A stretch of DNA of 51,477 nucleotides from Paraburkholderia ferrariae NBRC 106233 (lineage in GTDB: Bacteria; Pseudomonadota; Gammaproteobacteria; Burkholderiales; Burkholderiaceae): NCBI RefSeq assembly GCF_000685035.1, contig NZ_BAYB01000050.1, forward strand, positions 1 through 51,477. The letters are read 5' to 3'. The notes under the pieces are model-generated. The model was not told the DNA's origin. It searched no databases and saw nothing but the letters and a program-made list of their open reading frames with translations. Of the stretch, positions 16,641 to 25,167 are shown one piece after another. Within the stretch, counting starts at the first letter, position 1. Each line of letters opens with the position of its first letter. The position numbers and the translations under genes are program-made.

Positions 16641-17381
16641 ATGCCCCGTTTTTTTGTCGCGACTCCGCTGCAATCCGGCGACGTCGTCACGCTGCCCGAC
16701 GAGGTCACGCGCCACGTTCAGGTGCTGCGCCTGCAACCTGGCGACAGGATCGCGCTCTTCAACGGCACCGGGGGCGAGTACAGCGCGGAAATCGTCGACA
16801 TGGAGCGCCGCGACACCAAAGTGCGCGTCGATACGTTCGTCGATATCGATTGCGAGCCGCCGTACCGGCTCACGCTGGCCCAAGGCATTGCCGGCAACGA
16901 CAAGATGGACTGGCTGATCGAAAAGGCCGTCGAACTGGGCGCGGCGAGCTTCGTGCCGCTCACCGCGTCGCGCAGCGTCGTGCGGCTCTCGGGCGAGCGC
17001 GCCGTGCGCCGCCAGGCGCACTGGCAACGCATCGTGCAGGCCTCGTGCGAACAGTGCGGGCGCAACCGCATGCCCGAAGTCGCGGCGCCGCGCGAGCTCG
17101 GCGCCTGGCTCGACTCGATGCCCGCGGCGCCCGCGCAAGGCGAGCTGCGCGTGCTGCTCTCGCCGCGCGCGAGCGTCCCGTTCTCGTCCTTGCCGGCCGA
17201 CCCGCCGGGCGGCGAGATCACCGTGCTGGTGGGACCGGAAGGCGGATTGTCTTCGCAGGAGGAGGCCGCGGCGCTGGCGTGCGGCTTTGTCGCGCTGGGG
17301 CTCGGGCCGCGCGTGCTGCGCACCGAAACGGCCGGCATCGCCGTGCTCTCGGCGCTCGCCGCGCGCTGGGGCGGCTGGTAA
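16641..17381 (+). CDS. rsmE: 16S rRNA (uracil-1498-N3)-methyltransferase RsmE
   Basis: SPOUT-class methyltransferase that methylates U1498 of 16S rRNA in the assembled 30S subunit. The start MPRFFVATPL at 16641 fits the family and gives 246 residues; an ATG five codons upstream (16626) has no ribosome site. An N-terminal PUA-like domain (DEVTRHVQVLRLQPGDRIALFNG) precedes the knotted catalytic domain. The latter includes QASCEQCGRNRMP, VLVGPEGGLSSQEE (SAM loop) and the terminal LGPRVLRTETAG. Confidence 0.95.
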   Translation: MPRFFVATPLQSGDVVTLPDEVTRHVQVLRLQPGDRIALFNGTGGEYSAEIVDMERRDTKVRVDTFVDIDCEPPYRLTLAQGIAGNDKMDWLIEKAVELGAASFVPLTASRSVVRLSGERAVRRQAHWQRIVQASCEQCGRNRMPEVAAPRELGAWLDSMPAAPAQGELRVLLSPRASVPFSSLPADPPGGEITVLVGPEGGLSSQEEAAALACGFVALGLGPRVLRTETAGIAVLSALAARWGGW

Positions 17382-17389
17382 AAATGACA

Positions 17390-17411
17390 AGGCCCGCCGA
17401 TGGGCGGGCCT
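17390..17411 (-). terminator. Hairpin between convergent rsmE and barstar genes
   Basis: Perfect 9-bp stem AGGCCCGCC/GGCGGGCCT with a 4-nt loop. On the minus strand it is followed by TGTCATTTTT, so it can serve the barstar transcript; on the plus strand it directly follows rsmE. Confidence 0.6.
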
Positions 17412-17510
17412 CTCAGGAATCTGTCGCGCGGATGCTACGGACAAGCCCGGTCGAGCACAACCGGACCACAACCCGCGTACGACATTCCAACGGACTGCTG
17501 ACGACAAGCG

Positions 17511-18068
17511 TCAGGCGAACGAATAAAAAACGCGGAACGGCACCTTGCGCTCGGCCCAGTATTCGGAGGCCTCGCGGAACACGTCCAGCAGCGTCTCGCG
17601 GCCGTCCTTGTCGAACTTCTGGGCGATCGGCAGACCGTCCAGCACGACCACGAAGCCGGGCTGCTCGCCGGCCTTCTGCACCAGGTCGGTGAGGCAGTCG
17701 TACAGGCCGTCGTAGTTCTTGCCGAAATGCTTCGGAAACAGAAACGACGTGGAGATGGTTTCGAGCACCTCCTGCTTGCTCTGCGCCGTTGCGCAGTAGG
17801 CATAGAGGAAATGCTGCTGGAGGCGCTGCGCCTCGTCGTGCAGATCCTGCACGCGGAACGCACGGATCGACTGGACGATGTTCGGCGGAACGGTCGAGAA
17901 CAGGCTCATGCCTCCCTCGTTTGAGAGTTGCGCGCCGCCCTCGCCGCGCGCGGTTTCAGGCTGCTCGTTATGCTTCATCTGCATGACGCGCTGGAACAGG
18001 TTGCCGTCCCCGGACGCGAACAGATCGCTCGCGACCCGCGGGTCGTGCGCGTAGATGTTATCGCTCAT
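17511..18068 (-). CDS. Barstar-family ribonuclease inhibitor with N-terminal extension
   Basis: Cytoplasmic inhibitor that would block the RNase encoded 16 nt upstream. The C-terminal half (residues about 97-185) matches barstar: FPKHFGKNYDGLYDCLTDLV aligns with the RNase-binding helix, keeping the two acidic contacts (Asp120, Asp124, like Asp35 and Asp39 of barstar). LLDVFREASEYW keeps the third (Glu166, like Glu76). The Trp between the two Asp residues is Tyr here. The first 95 residues have no match that I recognise; classical barstar is about 90 residues in total. Start MSDNIYAHDP at 18068 has GGAAGAG upstream. Same operon as the RNase. Confidence 0.88.
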   Translation of the reverse strand: MSDNIYAHDPRVASDLFASGDGNLFQRVMQMKHNEQPETARGEGGAQLSNEGGMSLFSTVPPNIVQSIRAFRVQDLHDEAQRLQQHFLYAYCATAQSKQEVLETISTSFLFPKHFGKNYDGLYDCLTDLVQKAGEQPGFVVVLDGLPIAQKFDKDGRETLLDVFREASEYWAERKVPFRVFYSFA

Positions 18069-18084
18069 GCCGCTCTTCCCGGTG

Positions 18085-18561
18085 TCATTCAACAATTCGC
18101 TTAAAACTGGCGTAGTGGTCGTCGGAGTAGTAGCAGTTGTCCGTCTGCCGCAGCGGACCACCACAAACGATGCGTCTCGCGCCGCGGTTGCGGGCGCGGG
18201 GCGTGGGCACCGTGTACTCGTGGTAGTAGCCGCGCCGGTGCGGCGGCAGGACCCGCTCGAAGTTGCCGAACACCACGCCGTCCTTCTCGTACGGGTAAGG
18301 TCCGCCCGCGCCGATCAGGCTGAGCGTGCTGGCCGCTTCCGGCGGCAACTGGCCAACCGCGATCGTGCCGACGCCGGCTGCGGCGTAGTCGCTGGGTGTG
18401 CTTCGCGCCTGCGCGCAGTCGCTGGCTACCGTTGCAAACGTTGCCAGGGCACAGAGCGTTGCGACCGTCGCCACGCGGCGAATACTGTCAAAACAACGAC
18501 TTAGGCGGGCAGGTTCAGCCACCCCATCGTGCCCCAGATTACGCAGCCCCATGCGCGCCAT
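18085..18561 (-). CDS. Secreted guanyl-specific ribonuclease (RNase Sa/barnase-type N1/T1 family)
   Basis: Extracellular RNase cutting after G. The ATG at 18561 has GGGAA upstream and gives 158 residues: a basic N-region, a hydrophobic core (ATVATLCALATFATVA) and a likely cleavage after CAQA. The mature domain starts LPPEAASTLSLIGAGGPYPY and DGVVFGNFERVLP, close to RNase Sa. All catalytic residues are present: Glu115 in YYHEYTV, Arg130 in GARRIV and His149 in SDDHYASF. The next gene encodes a barstar-like inhibitor, so production is made safe by co-expression. It could serve nutrient scavenging or act as a toxin on competitors; no secretion or delivery domain beyond the signal peptide is seen. 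Confidence 0.9.
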   Translation of the reverse strand: MARMGLRNLGHDGVAEPARLSRCFDSIRRVATVATLCALATFATVASDCAQARSTPSDYAAAGVGTIAVGQLPPEAASTLSLIGAGGPYPYEKDGVVFGNFERVLPPHRRGYYHEYTVPTPRARNRGARRIVCGGPLRQTDNCYYSDDHYASFKRIVE

Positions 18562-18708
18562 CGACTCGATTCCCGCTCGTTGGTTCCTGCGTTCGACGAC
18601 CATGAAAGGTGTAAGGGTATCGCTAAAGCCCCCTGGAAGCAACGTTCGCCGGGCCGGAATATAGGGGTATTGACGGTGCGCGATGGCCGGATTGGTAAAT
18701 TTTACAAT
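18562..18708. promoter_or_regulatory. Upstream region of the RNase gene and of a candidate sRNA
   Basis: No gene seen. On the plus strand TTGACG (18670-18675) with TAAATT (18696-18701) or TACAAT (18703-18708) gives a poorly spaced promoter pointing at the candidate small RNA. On the minus strand TATATT near 18665-18660 may serve the RNase gene. Both are weak assignments. Confidence 0.3.
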
Positions 18709-18824
18709 GGTCAGGCACCGCGAAAATGGGCCCGCAACAACGGCGGCCGCGGGCTCCGCCAACCTCTCATTGCGGGGAAATGGCGGCCCGACCGGCGTGC
18801 CCATTGCGGGCACGCCTCTTTTTT
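18709..18824 (+). ncRNA. Candidate small RNA ending in an intrinsic terminator
   Basis: The plus strand has an orphan terminator: GGCGTGCCC (18794-18802), a 5-nt loop, GGGCACGCC (18808-18816), then TCTTTTTT. No plus-strand gene lies upstream for over 1.4 kb (rsmE ends at 17381 and has its own hairpin), and both flanking genes are on the minus strand. Just before it is a second stem-loop: CCGCCA (18757-18762) with TGGCGG (18780-18785) enclosing CCTC/GGGG. The motif CATTGCGGG occurs in both stem-loops (18768-18776 and 18802-18810). The 5' end is a guess based on the weak promoter noted upstream. The terminator is seen; the RNA is inferred. Confidence 0.5.
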
Positions 18825-18862
18825 CAGAGCGATCGAATGATTGCCGGGCCTGCGGCCCCTTC

Positions 18863-18884
18863 GGCGGCACGCAACCGTGCCGCC
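18863..18884 (-). terminator. Hairpin downstream of maeB
   Basis: Perfect 9-bp stem GGCGGCACG/CGTGCCGCC with a 4-nt loop, 31 nt after the maeB stop on the minus strand. There is no T run, so termination would be inefficient or factor-dependent. Confidence 0.45.
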
Positions 18885-18914
18885 AGCTCGGCCACCGGCG
18901 CGCCGGCCCTTACC

Positions 18915-21209
18915 TTAGCGCGCCGCGTTCACGTCCGTGACCAGAAGCGCCGTCATGTTGACGATACGGCGCACCGTGGCCGAAGCCGTCAGCACGTGCA
19001 CGGGCTTCGCCGCGCCCAGCAGGATCGGGCCGATGGCGATGTTGTTGCCCGCGGCCGTCTTCAGCAGGTTGTACGAAATATTCGCCGCATCGATGTTCGG
19101 CATGATGAGCAGGTTGGCGTCGCCCTCCAGCGTCGATTCCGGCAGGACCTCGCGGCGCAGGTTCGCGTCGAGCGCCACGTCGCCGTGCATTTCGCCGTCC
19201 ACCTGCAGGTCGGGCGCGCGCTCCTTGAGGAGTTCCAGCAGGTCGCGCATCTTCTGCGCCGAAGGTGCGAGGCTCGAACCGAAGTTCGAATGCGAGCACA
19301 GCGCGACCTTCGGCTCGATGCCGAAACGGCGCACTTCTTCCGCCGCCATGATCGTGATTTCGGCCAGTTGCTCCGGCGTCGGGTCGATATTGACGTGGGT
19401 ATCGACGATAAAGATCTGGCGGTTGGGCAGCACGAGCCCGTTCATCGCGGCATACACGCTGCAGCCTTCCCGCTTGCCGATGATCTGGTCGATGAAGTGC
19501 AGATGGCGGTGCGTCGTGCTGATCGTGCCGCAGATCATGCCGTCGGCCTCGCCCCGCTCCACCAGCATCGCGCCGATCAGCGTGGTGCGGCGGCGCATTT
19601 CGAGCTTCGCCATCTGATGCGTGATGCCCTTGCGCGCCATCAGCTTCGCGTAGCTTTGCCAGAAGTCGCGGTAGCGCTCGTCGTGGTCGGTGTTGACGAC
19701 CGTGTAATCCTGCCCCGCCACGAGGCGCAGGCCGTAGCGCGCGATGCGCTGCTCGATCACCGCCGGGCGGCCGATCAGGATAGGCTTCGCAAGCTTTTCG
19801 TCGACGATGATCTGCACCGCGCGCAGGATGCGCTCCTCTTCGCCCTCGGCGAAGACGATGCGCTTCTTCTCCGGTTCGACGGCGCGCGCGATCTGGAAGA
19901 TCGGCTTCATCGTCGTGCCGCTGTGGTAGACGAACTGCTGGAGGTGCTGAACGTAAGCGTCCATATCTTCGATCGGACGCGTGGCCACGCCCGAATCCAT
20001 GGCTGCCTGCGCCACGGCCGGCGCGATCTTGACGATCAGGCGCGGATCGAAGGGCTTCGGAATCAGGTAGTCGGCGCCGAACTGCAGGTCGTGGATGCCG
20101 TATGCGGTCGCCACCACGTCGCTCTGCTCCTGGCGCGCCAGTCCCGCAATCGCATTCACGGCCGCGATTTCCATCTCGCGCGTGATGGTGGTGGCGCCCA
20201 CGTCGAGCGCGCCGCGGAAGATGAACGGGAAGCACAGCACGTTGTTCACCTGGTTCGGGTAATCGGTGCGGCCGGTGGCGAGCACCGCGTCCGGGCGCAC
20301 TTCCAGCGCGAGTTCGGGCAGGATTTCCGGCGTGGGATTGGCGAGCGCGAGGATGAGCGGCTTCGCGGCCATCTGCTTGACCATTTCCGGCTTGAGCACG
20401 CCGCCGGCGGAGAGGCCGAGGAAAATGTCCGCGCCTTCGATCACTTCGGCGAGCGTGCGCGCGTTGGTCTCGCGTGCGAAGCGCTCCTTGTCCGGGTCCA
20501 TCAGTTCGGTGCGGCCCTTGTAGACCACGCCGGCCAGATCGGTGACGACGATGTTTTCGAGCGGCAGGCCGAGATCCACGAGCAGGTCCAGACAGGCGAG
20601 CGCCGCCGCGCCCGCCCCCGAGGCGACGAGCTTCACGTCCTTGATGTCCTTGCCCACGACCTTCAGACCATTGGTGAACGCTGCCGCCACCACGATGGCC
20701 GTGCCGTGCTGATCGTCGTGGAAGACCGGAATCTTCATGCGCTTGCGGGCTTCGCGTTCCACGATGAAGCACTCGGGCGCCTTGATGTCTTCCAGATTGA
20801 TGCCGCCGAAGGTGGGTTCGAGCGCGGCGATCACATCGACGAGCTTGTGCGGGTCCGACTCGTTGAGTTCGATGTCGAACACGTCGATGCCCGCGAACTT
20901 CTTGAAGAGCACCGCCTTGCCCTCCATCACCGGCTTCGAGGCGAGCGGGCCGATGTTGCCGAGCCCCAGCACGGCCGTACCGTTCGAAACCACCCCCACG
21001 AGGTTGCTGCGCGCCGTGAAACGCGCCGCATTGAGCGGATTCTCGACAATCGCCTCGCACGCGAACGCCACGCCCGGCGAATACGCGAGCGAAAGATCGC
21101 GCTGGTTGATCATCTGCTTCGTGGGCGCGATGGCGATCTTCCCGGGGGTGGGAAACTCGTGATAGTCGAGTGCGGCTTCGCGGAGTTTGTTCGTGGCGGG
21201 ATTCGACAT
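18915..21209 (-). CDS. maeB: NADP-dependent malic enzyme with phosphotransacetylase-like C-terminal domain
   Basis: Decarboxylates malate to pyruvate, giving NADPH and linking the TCA cycle to pyruvate. The 764-residue protein has the two-domain form common in proteobacteria. The malic-enzyme part (about 1-430) has SLAYSPGVAFACEAI, VGNG/GLGNIGPLASKPVMEGKAVLFKKF-type sequence, FHDDQHGTAIVVAA and the NADP loop VASGAGAAALA. The C-terminal part (about 430-764) resembles phosphotransacetylase and in studied enzymes is a regulatory, acetyl-CoA-sensing domain. A minus-strand TACAAT (21260-21255) may be its -10. It is divergent from thiL. Confidence 0.95.
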   Translation of the reverse strand: MSNPATNKLREAALDYHEFPTPGKIAIAPTKQMINQRDLSLAYSPGVAFACEAIVENPLNAARFTARSNLVGVVSNGTAVLGLGNIGPLASKPVMEGKAVLFKKFAGIDVFDIELNESDPHKLVDVIAALEPTFGGINLEDIKAPECFIVEREARKRMKIPVFHDDQHGTAIVVAAAFTNGLKVVGKDIKDVKLVASGAGAAALACLDLLVDLGLPLENIVVTDLAGVVYKGRTELMDPDKERFARETNARTLAEVIEGADIFLGLSAGGVLKPEMVKQMAAKPLILALANPTPEILPELALEVRPDAVLATGRTDYPNQVNNVLCFPFIFRGALDVGATTITREMEIAAVNAIAGLARQEQSDVVATAYGIHDLQFGADYLIPKPFDPRLIVKIAPAVAQAAMDSGVATRPIEDMDAYVQHLQQFVYHSGTTMKPIFQIARAVEPEKKRIVFAEGEEERILRAVQIIVDEKLAKPILIGRPAVIEQRIARYGLRLVAGQDYTVVNTDHDERYRDFWQSYAKLMARKGITHQMAKLEMRRRTTLIGAMLVERGEADGMICGTISTTHRHLHFIDQIIGKREGCSVYAAMNGLVLPNRQIFIVDTHVNIDPTPEQLAEITIMAAEEVRRFGIEPKVALCSHSNFGSSLAPSAQKMRDLLELLKERAPDLQVDGEMHGDVALDANLRREVLPESTLEGDANLLIMPNIDAANISYNLLKTAAGNNIAIGPILLGAAKPVHVLTASATVRRIVNMTALLVTDVNAAR

Positions 21210-21449
21210 GGGCGGGGAAGTGTGAAGTGCAGATTAGAATGGGGACTCCAAAGCATTGTAGCGCCATTCCGGGGCACGATTCCTTACAGTTCGGGCGCAG
21301 GTGCCACGACTGAAATGGCGCCAAAATAGTGCCGCACGCGGCGGTGTCCGCGGTGCCGGGGGTGTCGGTCATTTCGTGCCCATCGTGCTCGCCTGACGCC
21401 GCTGCGATCCGGGCCCCGGCCCGCTTCTTCCATCCCTCACCCTTTCGAC

Positions 21450-22457
21450 ATGCTTTCCGAGTTCTCCCTGATCGACCGGTATTTCGCCAGGCGCGCCCGC
21501 GCGAACACGCGCCGCGCCGCACTCGGCATCGGCGACGACTGCGCGCTCCTCGCGCCGCCGCCCGGCGAGATGCTCGCGATTTCCACCGACATGCTCGTGG
21601 AAGGCCGCCATTTTCTGCCCGATGTCGATCCTCACGCGCTCGGCCACAAGGCGCTGGCCGTGAACCTCTCCGACCTCGCCGCCATGGGCGCCGCGCCGCT
21701 CGGCTTCACTCTTGCATTCGCCTTGCCGAAGCCGCGCGAGGACTGGCTCGCCGCCTTCAGCGCCGGGCTCTTCGAACTGGCCGACCGCTACGGCTGCGAA
21801 CTGATGGGCGGCGACACGACCGCGGGGCCGCTCAACCTGTGCCTCACGGTGTTCGGCTCGGTGCGGCAGGATCTCGCACTGCGCCGCGATGCGGCCCGGC
21901 CCGGCGACGACATCTGGGTATCCGGCACGCTCGGCGACGCCCGCGCGGGGCTTGGCGTGCTGCGCGGCGAGCCCGGCATGGCCCACGCGGATGCCGCCGA
22001 CGCGGCCGTGTTCCGCGCGGCGCTCGAACGGCCCGAGCCGCGCGTCGCGCTCGGTCTCGCGCTGCGGGGCGTCGCGCGCGCGGCGCTCGACATCTCCGAT
22101 GGCCTCGCCGGCGACCTCGCGCACATTCTCGAACGCTCGAACGTGAGCGCGCGCGTGGACGTGGATGCGATTCCGCGCTCCGCGGCGCTCGCGCGCCTGC
22201 CGCTCGCCGTGCAGCGGCAATGCACGCTGGCGGGCGGCGACGATTACGAACTGTGCTTCACCGCGCCGGCCGCGGCGCGCGACGCCGTGGAGGCAGCCGC
22301 GCAACAGGCCGGTGTGGGCGTTACGCGCATCGGTACAATAACTTCCCTCGACCCGGCCGATGTATCGCGCGCGGCAACGACGATCGCGTGGCACGACGGC
22401 ACCGGCGCGCCGCTCAACCTGACGTTGCAAGGCTTCGACCACTTTCATGCAGACTGA
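21450..22457 (+). CDS. thiL: Thiamine-monophosphate kinase
   Basis: Phosphorylates thiamine monophosphate to the active cofactor thiamine diphosphate. The 335-residue protein begins LSEFSLIDRYFARR and has the Mg/ATP loops IGDDCALLAPP, ISTDMLVEGRHF and DISDGLAGDLAHILERS. GGDDYELCFTAP sits near the C-terminus, and all are conserved in the PurM-like ThiL family. It heads a plus-strand run with pgpA, pncC and a DUF985 gene, and overlaps pgpA by 11 bp, suggesting coupled translation. Confidence 0.96.
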   Translation: MLSEFSLIDRYFARRARANTRRAALGIGDDCALLAPPPGEMLAISTDMLVEGRHFLPDVDPHALGHKALAVNLSDLAAMGAAPLGFTLAFALPKPREDWLAAFSAGLFELADRYGCELMGGDTTAGPLNLCLTVFGSVRQDLALRRDAARPGDDIWVSGTLGDARAGLGVLRGEPGMAHADAADAAVFRAALERPEPRVALGLALRGVARAALDISDGLAGDLAHILERSNVSARVDVDAIPRSAALARLPLAVQRQCTLAGGDDYELCFTAPAAARDAVEAAAQQAGVGVTRIGTITSLDPADVSRAATTIAWHDGTGAPLNLTLQGFDHFHAD

Positions 22458-23028
22458 ACCCACGCCGACGCCCGCCGACGATCTCGCCGCGGCGGCGCAC
22501 CCGGCTGCCGCCGCTTCGACACCCGGCCCGGCCGCTCCCAAAGGCCCGCGCCGGGCGGACGCGCCGTTCATGCTCACGCACCCGCTCCACATCGTCTCGC
22601 TCGGCTTTGGCTCGGGGCTCTCGCGCCTCGCGCCCGGCACGGCCGGCACCTTGTTCGCATGGGCCGCGTTCGAGGTGCTGAACCGCTACTTCACGGTGCT
22701 CGACTGGGGTCTTCTGATCGTCGCGGGCTACCTCGCCGGCATCTTCATCACGGATTACACGGCAAGGAAACTGCGCGCCGACGACCCCTCCTGCATCGTG
22801 TGGGACGAGATCGTCGCGTTCTGGCTCGTGCTGCTCATGATCACGCCCGTCGATTTCACGGGCAAGCTGTGGTCGTTCGTCGTCTTCCGGTTCTTCGACA
22901 TGGTGAAGCCCCCGCCCATCCGCTACCTCGAACGCCGCTTCAAGGGCGGCTTCGGCATCATGCTCGACGACCTCGTGGCCGCGTTCTTCACGCTGCTCGT
23001 GATTGCGCTCTGGCGCATGTCGGTTTGA
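22447..23028 (+). CDS. pgpA: Phosphatidylglycerophosphatase A
   Basis: Inner-membrane enzyme that removes phosphate from phosphatidylglycerophosphate to make phosphatidylglycerol. The 193-residue product has an Ala/Pro-rich N-terminal extension of about 45 residues, then LGFGSGLSRLAPGTAGTLFAW, the conserved GxGxxxxxPGT start of PgpA. D-x4-CIVWDEIVAFW, the metal-binding acidic segment, follows, along with several membrane helices. Its start overlaps the end of thiL, an arrangement found in many proteobacteria. Confidence 0.93.
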   Translation: MQTEPTPTPADDLAAAAHPAAAASTPGPAAPKGPRRADAPFMLTHPLHIVSLGFGSGLSRLAPGTAGTLFAWAAFEVLNRYFTVLDWGLLIVAGYLAGIFITDYTARKLRADDPSCIVWDEIVAFWLVLLMITPVDFTGKLWSFVVFRFFDMVKPPPIRYLERRFKGGFGIMLDDLVAAFFTLLVIALWRMSV

Positions 23029-23074
23029 CGGGACGGCTGCACCGCCCCGCTCCACGCTCACTGGATTACCTGCA

Positions 23075-23575
23075 ATGCCTACCGATTCCGTCGTCCACCA
23101 ACTCGCCATCCGCGCCGGCAACAAGCTGCGCGACGCCCGCCTGATGCTGACCACCGCCGAGTCCTGCACGGGCGGCATGGTCGCCACGGCGATCACCGAC
23201 ATCTCGGGCAGCAGCGGCTGGTTCGAACGCGGCTTCGTCACCTACTCGAACCAGGCGAAAAGCGAAATGATCGGCGTGCCGCCCGAGCTGATCGACAGGC
23301 ACGGCGCCGTGAGCGAGCCCGTCGCGCGGGCGATGGCCGAAGGCGCGCTCGCCAACAGCCGGGCACAGGTTTCGCTATCGATCACGGGCGTGGCCGGGCC
23401 GGGCGGCGGCACGCCCGAAAAGCCCGTGGGCATGGTGTGCTTCGGCTGGAGCAACCGGCTGCACACGAGCGTCGAAACGCTGGTTTTCAAGGGCGATCGC
23501 GAGCAGATCCGCGTGCAGGCCGCAACGCACGCCCTGCGCGGGTTGCTCGCACTGATCGAAGAACAGGAACGCTGA
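23075..23575 (+). CDS. pncC: Nicotinamide-nucleotide amidohydrolase (CinA C-terminal domain, PncC)
   Basis: Deamidates nicotinamide mononucleotide to nicotinate mononucleotide in pyridine nucleotide recycling. The 166-residue protein is the stand-alone CinA C-terminal domain. TTAESCTGGMVATAITDISGSS holds the catalytic Ser-Thr region, followed by GFVTYSNQAKSEMIGV and SITGVAGPGGGTPEKPVG. Start MPTDSVV at 23075 fits the family. It lies 46 nt after pgpA, in the usual thiL-pgpA-cinA order. Confidence 0.93.
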   Translation: MPTDSVVHQLAIRAGNKLRDARLMLTTAESCTGGMVATAITDISGSSGWFERGFVTYSNQAKSEMIGVPPELIDRHGAVSEPVARAMAEGALANSRAQVSLSITGVAGPGGGTPEKPVGMVCFGWSNRLHTSVETLVFKGDREQIRVQAATHALRGLLALIEEQER

Positions 23576-23630
23576 ACGCGGACGCGGCCTGCCGGGCGGC
23601 GCCCGCACACCGACTGAAGAGGCTGTCGCC

Positions 23631-24167
23631 ATGGCAAACACGAACACCGCCGTCGAAGCGCTGATCCGCCGCTTCGGGCTCGAACCGCATCCCGAGGGCG
23701 GGTATTACAGCGAAACCTATCGCGCGGACAAGTTCGTGCTGCGCGAAGGCGCACCGGCCGCCGAGGGGACGCGCGCCGCCTCCACGGCGATCTACTTCCT
23801 GCTTTCGGACGGCGCCTATTCGGCCTGGCACCGCATCCGCTCCGACGAACTCTGGCACTTCTATGCAGGCTCGCCCATCGAGATCCATTCGATCGACGGG
23901 CGCGGCGTGCTCTTCACGCGCAAGCTCGGCCACGCGCTCGATCATCCCGGCACGGTCTTCCAGGCCGTGGTGCCGGCAGGGCACTGGTTCGCGGCGCGCT
24001 GCTGCGATCCGTCCACGTGGGCGCTCGTGGGCTGCACGGTGGCGCCGGGGTTCGAGTTCGGCGAATTCGAAATCGCGGATACGGAGAAGCTGGCCGCGCA
24101 GTTTCCGCTGCATCGCCCGATCATCGAACTGCTCGGCAAGCCCGCGGCGGTGACCAGGCGGGATTGA
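23631..24167 (+). CDS. DUF985/cupin_5 family protein
   Basis: Single-domain cupin of 178 residues. It starts with ALIRRFGLEPHPEGGYYSETYR, the signature of the DUF985 family, and continues ASTAIYFLLSDGAYSAWHRIRSDELWHFYAGSP. The His and Glu residues of that stretch line a cupin metal pocket. FGEFEIAD near the C-terminus is also typical. The physiological role of this family is not known to me. It is the last gene of the thiL run, 55 nt after pncC. Confidence 0.88.
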   Translation: MANTNTAVEALIRRFGLEPHPEGGYYSETYRADKFVLREGAPAAEGTRAASTAIYFLLSDGAYSAWHRIRSDELWHFYAGSPIEIHSIDGRGVLFTRKLGHALDHPGTVFQAVVPAGHWFAARCCDPSTWALVGCTVAPGFEFGEFEIADTEKLAAQFPLHRPIIELLGKPAAVTRRD

Positions 24168-24182
24168 TCAGCAGTCCATATG

Positions 24183-24212
24183 AAAAAACGGCGTGCCCGA
24201 AGACACGCCGTT
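24183..24212 (-). terminator. Terminator between DUF985 gene and pyrF
   Basis: Stem AACGGCGTG/CACGCCGTT (24187-24195, 24204-24212) with an 8-nt loop; on the minus strand it runs into TTTTT, making it the pyrF terminator. Confidence 0.82.
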
Positions 24213-24219
24213 CGTCGGA

Positions 24220-25035
24220 TTAACGATACGCGTTGATCCTGTCGCGCGTCTCTCTGGCAGCCGTTGCAGCCGCCTGCGCGTAGTCCTCACCCTTGCCCGC
24301 GTAGAGGATGGCGCGCGAGGAATTGATGAGCATGCCCGTACCGTTAGCCGTGCGGCCCGCGCGCACGGTCGCCTCGACATCGCCGCCCTGCGCGCCGATG
24401 CCCGGAATCAGGAGCGGCATATCGCCCACGATGCCGCGCACGACCTCGATCTCCCTGGGGAACGTTGCCCCCACAACGAGGCCCAGGTCGCCGCTGGCGT
24501 TCCACTGGTTCGCCGCGAGGTCGGCCACGACCTGGTAGAGCGGCCTGCCGCCCGTGTCGAGAAACTGCAGATCGGACCCGCCGGGATTCGACGTGCGGCA
24601 CAGCACGATCACGCCCTTGCCCTTGTGCGCGAGCCACGGCTCGATCGAATCGAAGCCCATATAGGGGTTCACCGTTACCGCGTCCGCCTTGAAGCGCTCG
24701 AATGCTTCGCGCGCGTACTGCTCGGCGGTGCTGCCGATGTCGCCGCGCTTGGCGTCGAGAATGACCGGCAGGCCAGGATGCTTTTCGTGCACGTGGGCAA
24801 TCAGCGCTTCGAGCTGGTCTTCGGCGCGATGCGCGGCGAAGTACGCGATCTGCGGCTTGAACGAGCATGCGTAAGGCGCCGTGGCATCCACGATATCGCG
24901 GCAGAACTCGAAAATCGCGTCGCTGCGGCCGGCCAGTGCGGCGGGAAATTTCGTGGGCTCGGGATCGAGGCCGACGCACAGCAGCGAGCCGGAGCGCTGC
25001 CAGGCAGCATCGAGGCGTTGGGAGAAAGAGGTCAT
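24220..25035 (-). CDS. pyrF: Orotidine 5'-phosphate decarboxylase (type 2)
   Basis: Last step of UMP synthesis, decarboxylating OMP. The 271-residue length and the active-site DAKRGDIGSTA (residues 94-104; Asp-Lys-Asp triad) identify the longer type 2 subfamily found in actinobacteria and many beta- and gammaproteobacteria. VNPYMGFDSIEPW, LIPGIGAQGGD and the phosphate-binding end GTGMLINSSRAILYA fit as well. A minus-strand TAAAAT at 25083-25078 may be the -10. Confidence 0.96.
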   Translation of the reverse strand: MTSFSQRLDAAWQRSGSLLCVGLDPEPTKFPAALAGRSDAIFEFCRDIVDATAPYACSFKPQIAYFAAHRAEDQLEALIAHVHEKHPGLPVILDAKRGDIGSTAEQYAREAFERFKADAVTVNPYMGFDSIEPWLAHKGKGVIVLCRTSNPGGSDLQFLDTGGRPLYQVVADLAANQWNASGDLGLVVGATFPREIEVVRGIVGDMPLLIPGIGAQGGDVEATVRAGRTANGTGMLINSSRAILYAGKGEDYAQAAATAARETRDRINAYR

Positions 25036-25167
25036 GGTGGAGGGTCGCGGCGAGCCGTTGAGGAGAAAACGGCGCGTATTTTACCCGGCTTGCTTGCGCG
25101 GCTTGCGGAACCGGGCGGCGCGCCGTCGCCGGACCGGCACCCGGCCACCGCTCTCCCGGGATGAATT

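Noticed and set aside
17412..17510. Possible small gene between rsmE and the barstar gene
   Set aside because: Only the shared hairpin and non-coding sequence are seen; no start with a ribosome site.
18726..21329. 867-codon plus-strand frame opposite maeB
   Set aside because: No family resemblance and fully antisense to a well-conserved enzyme.
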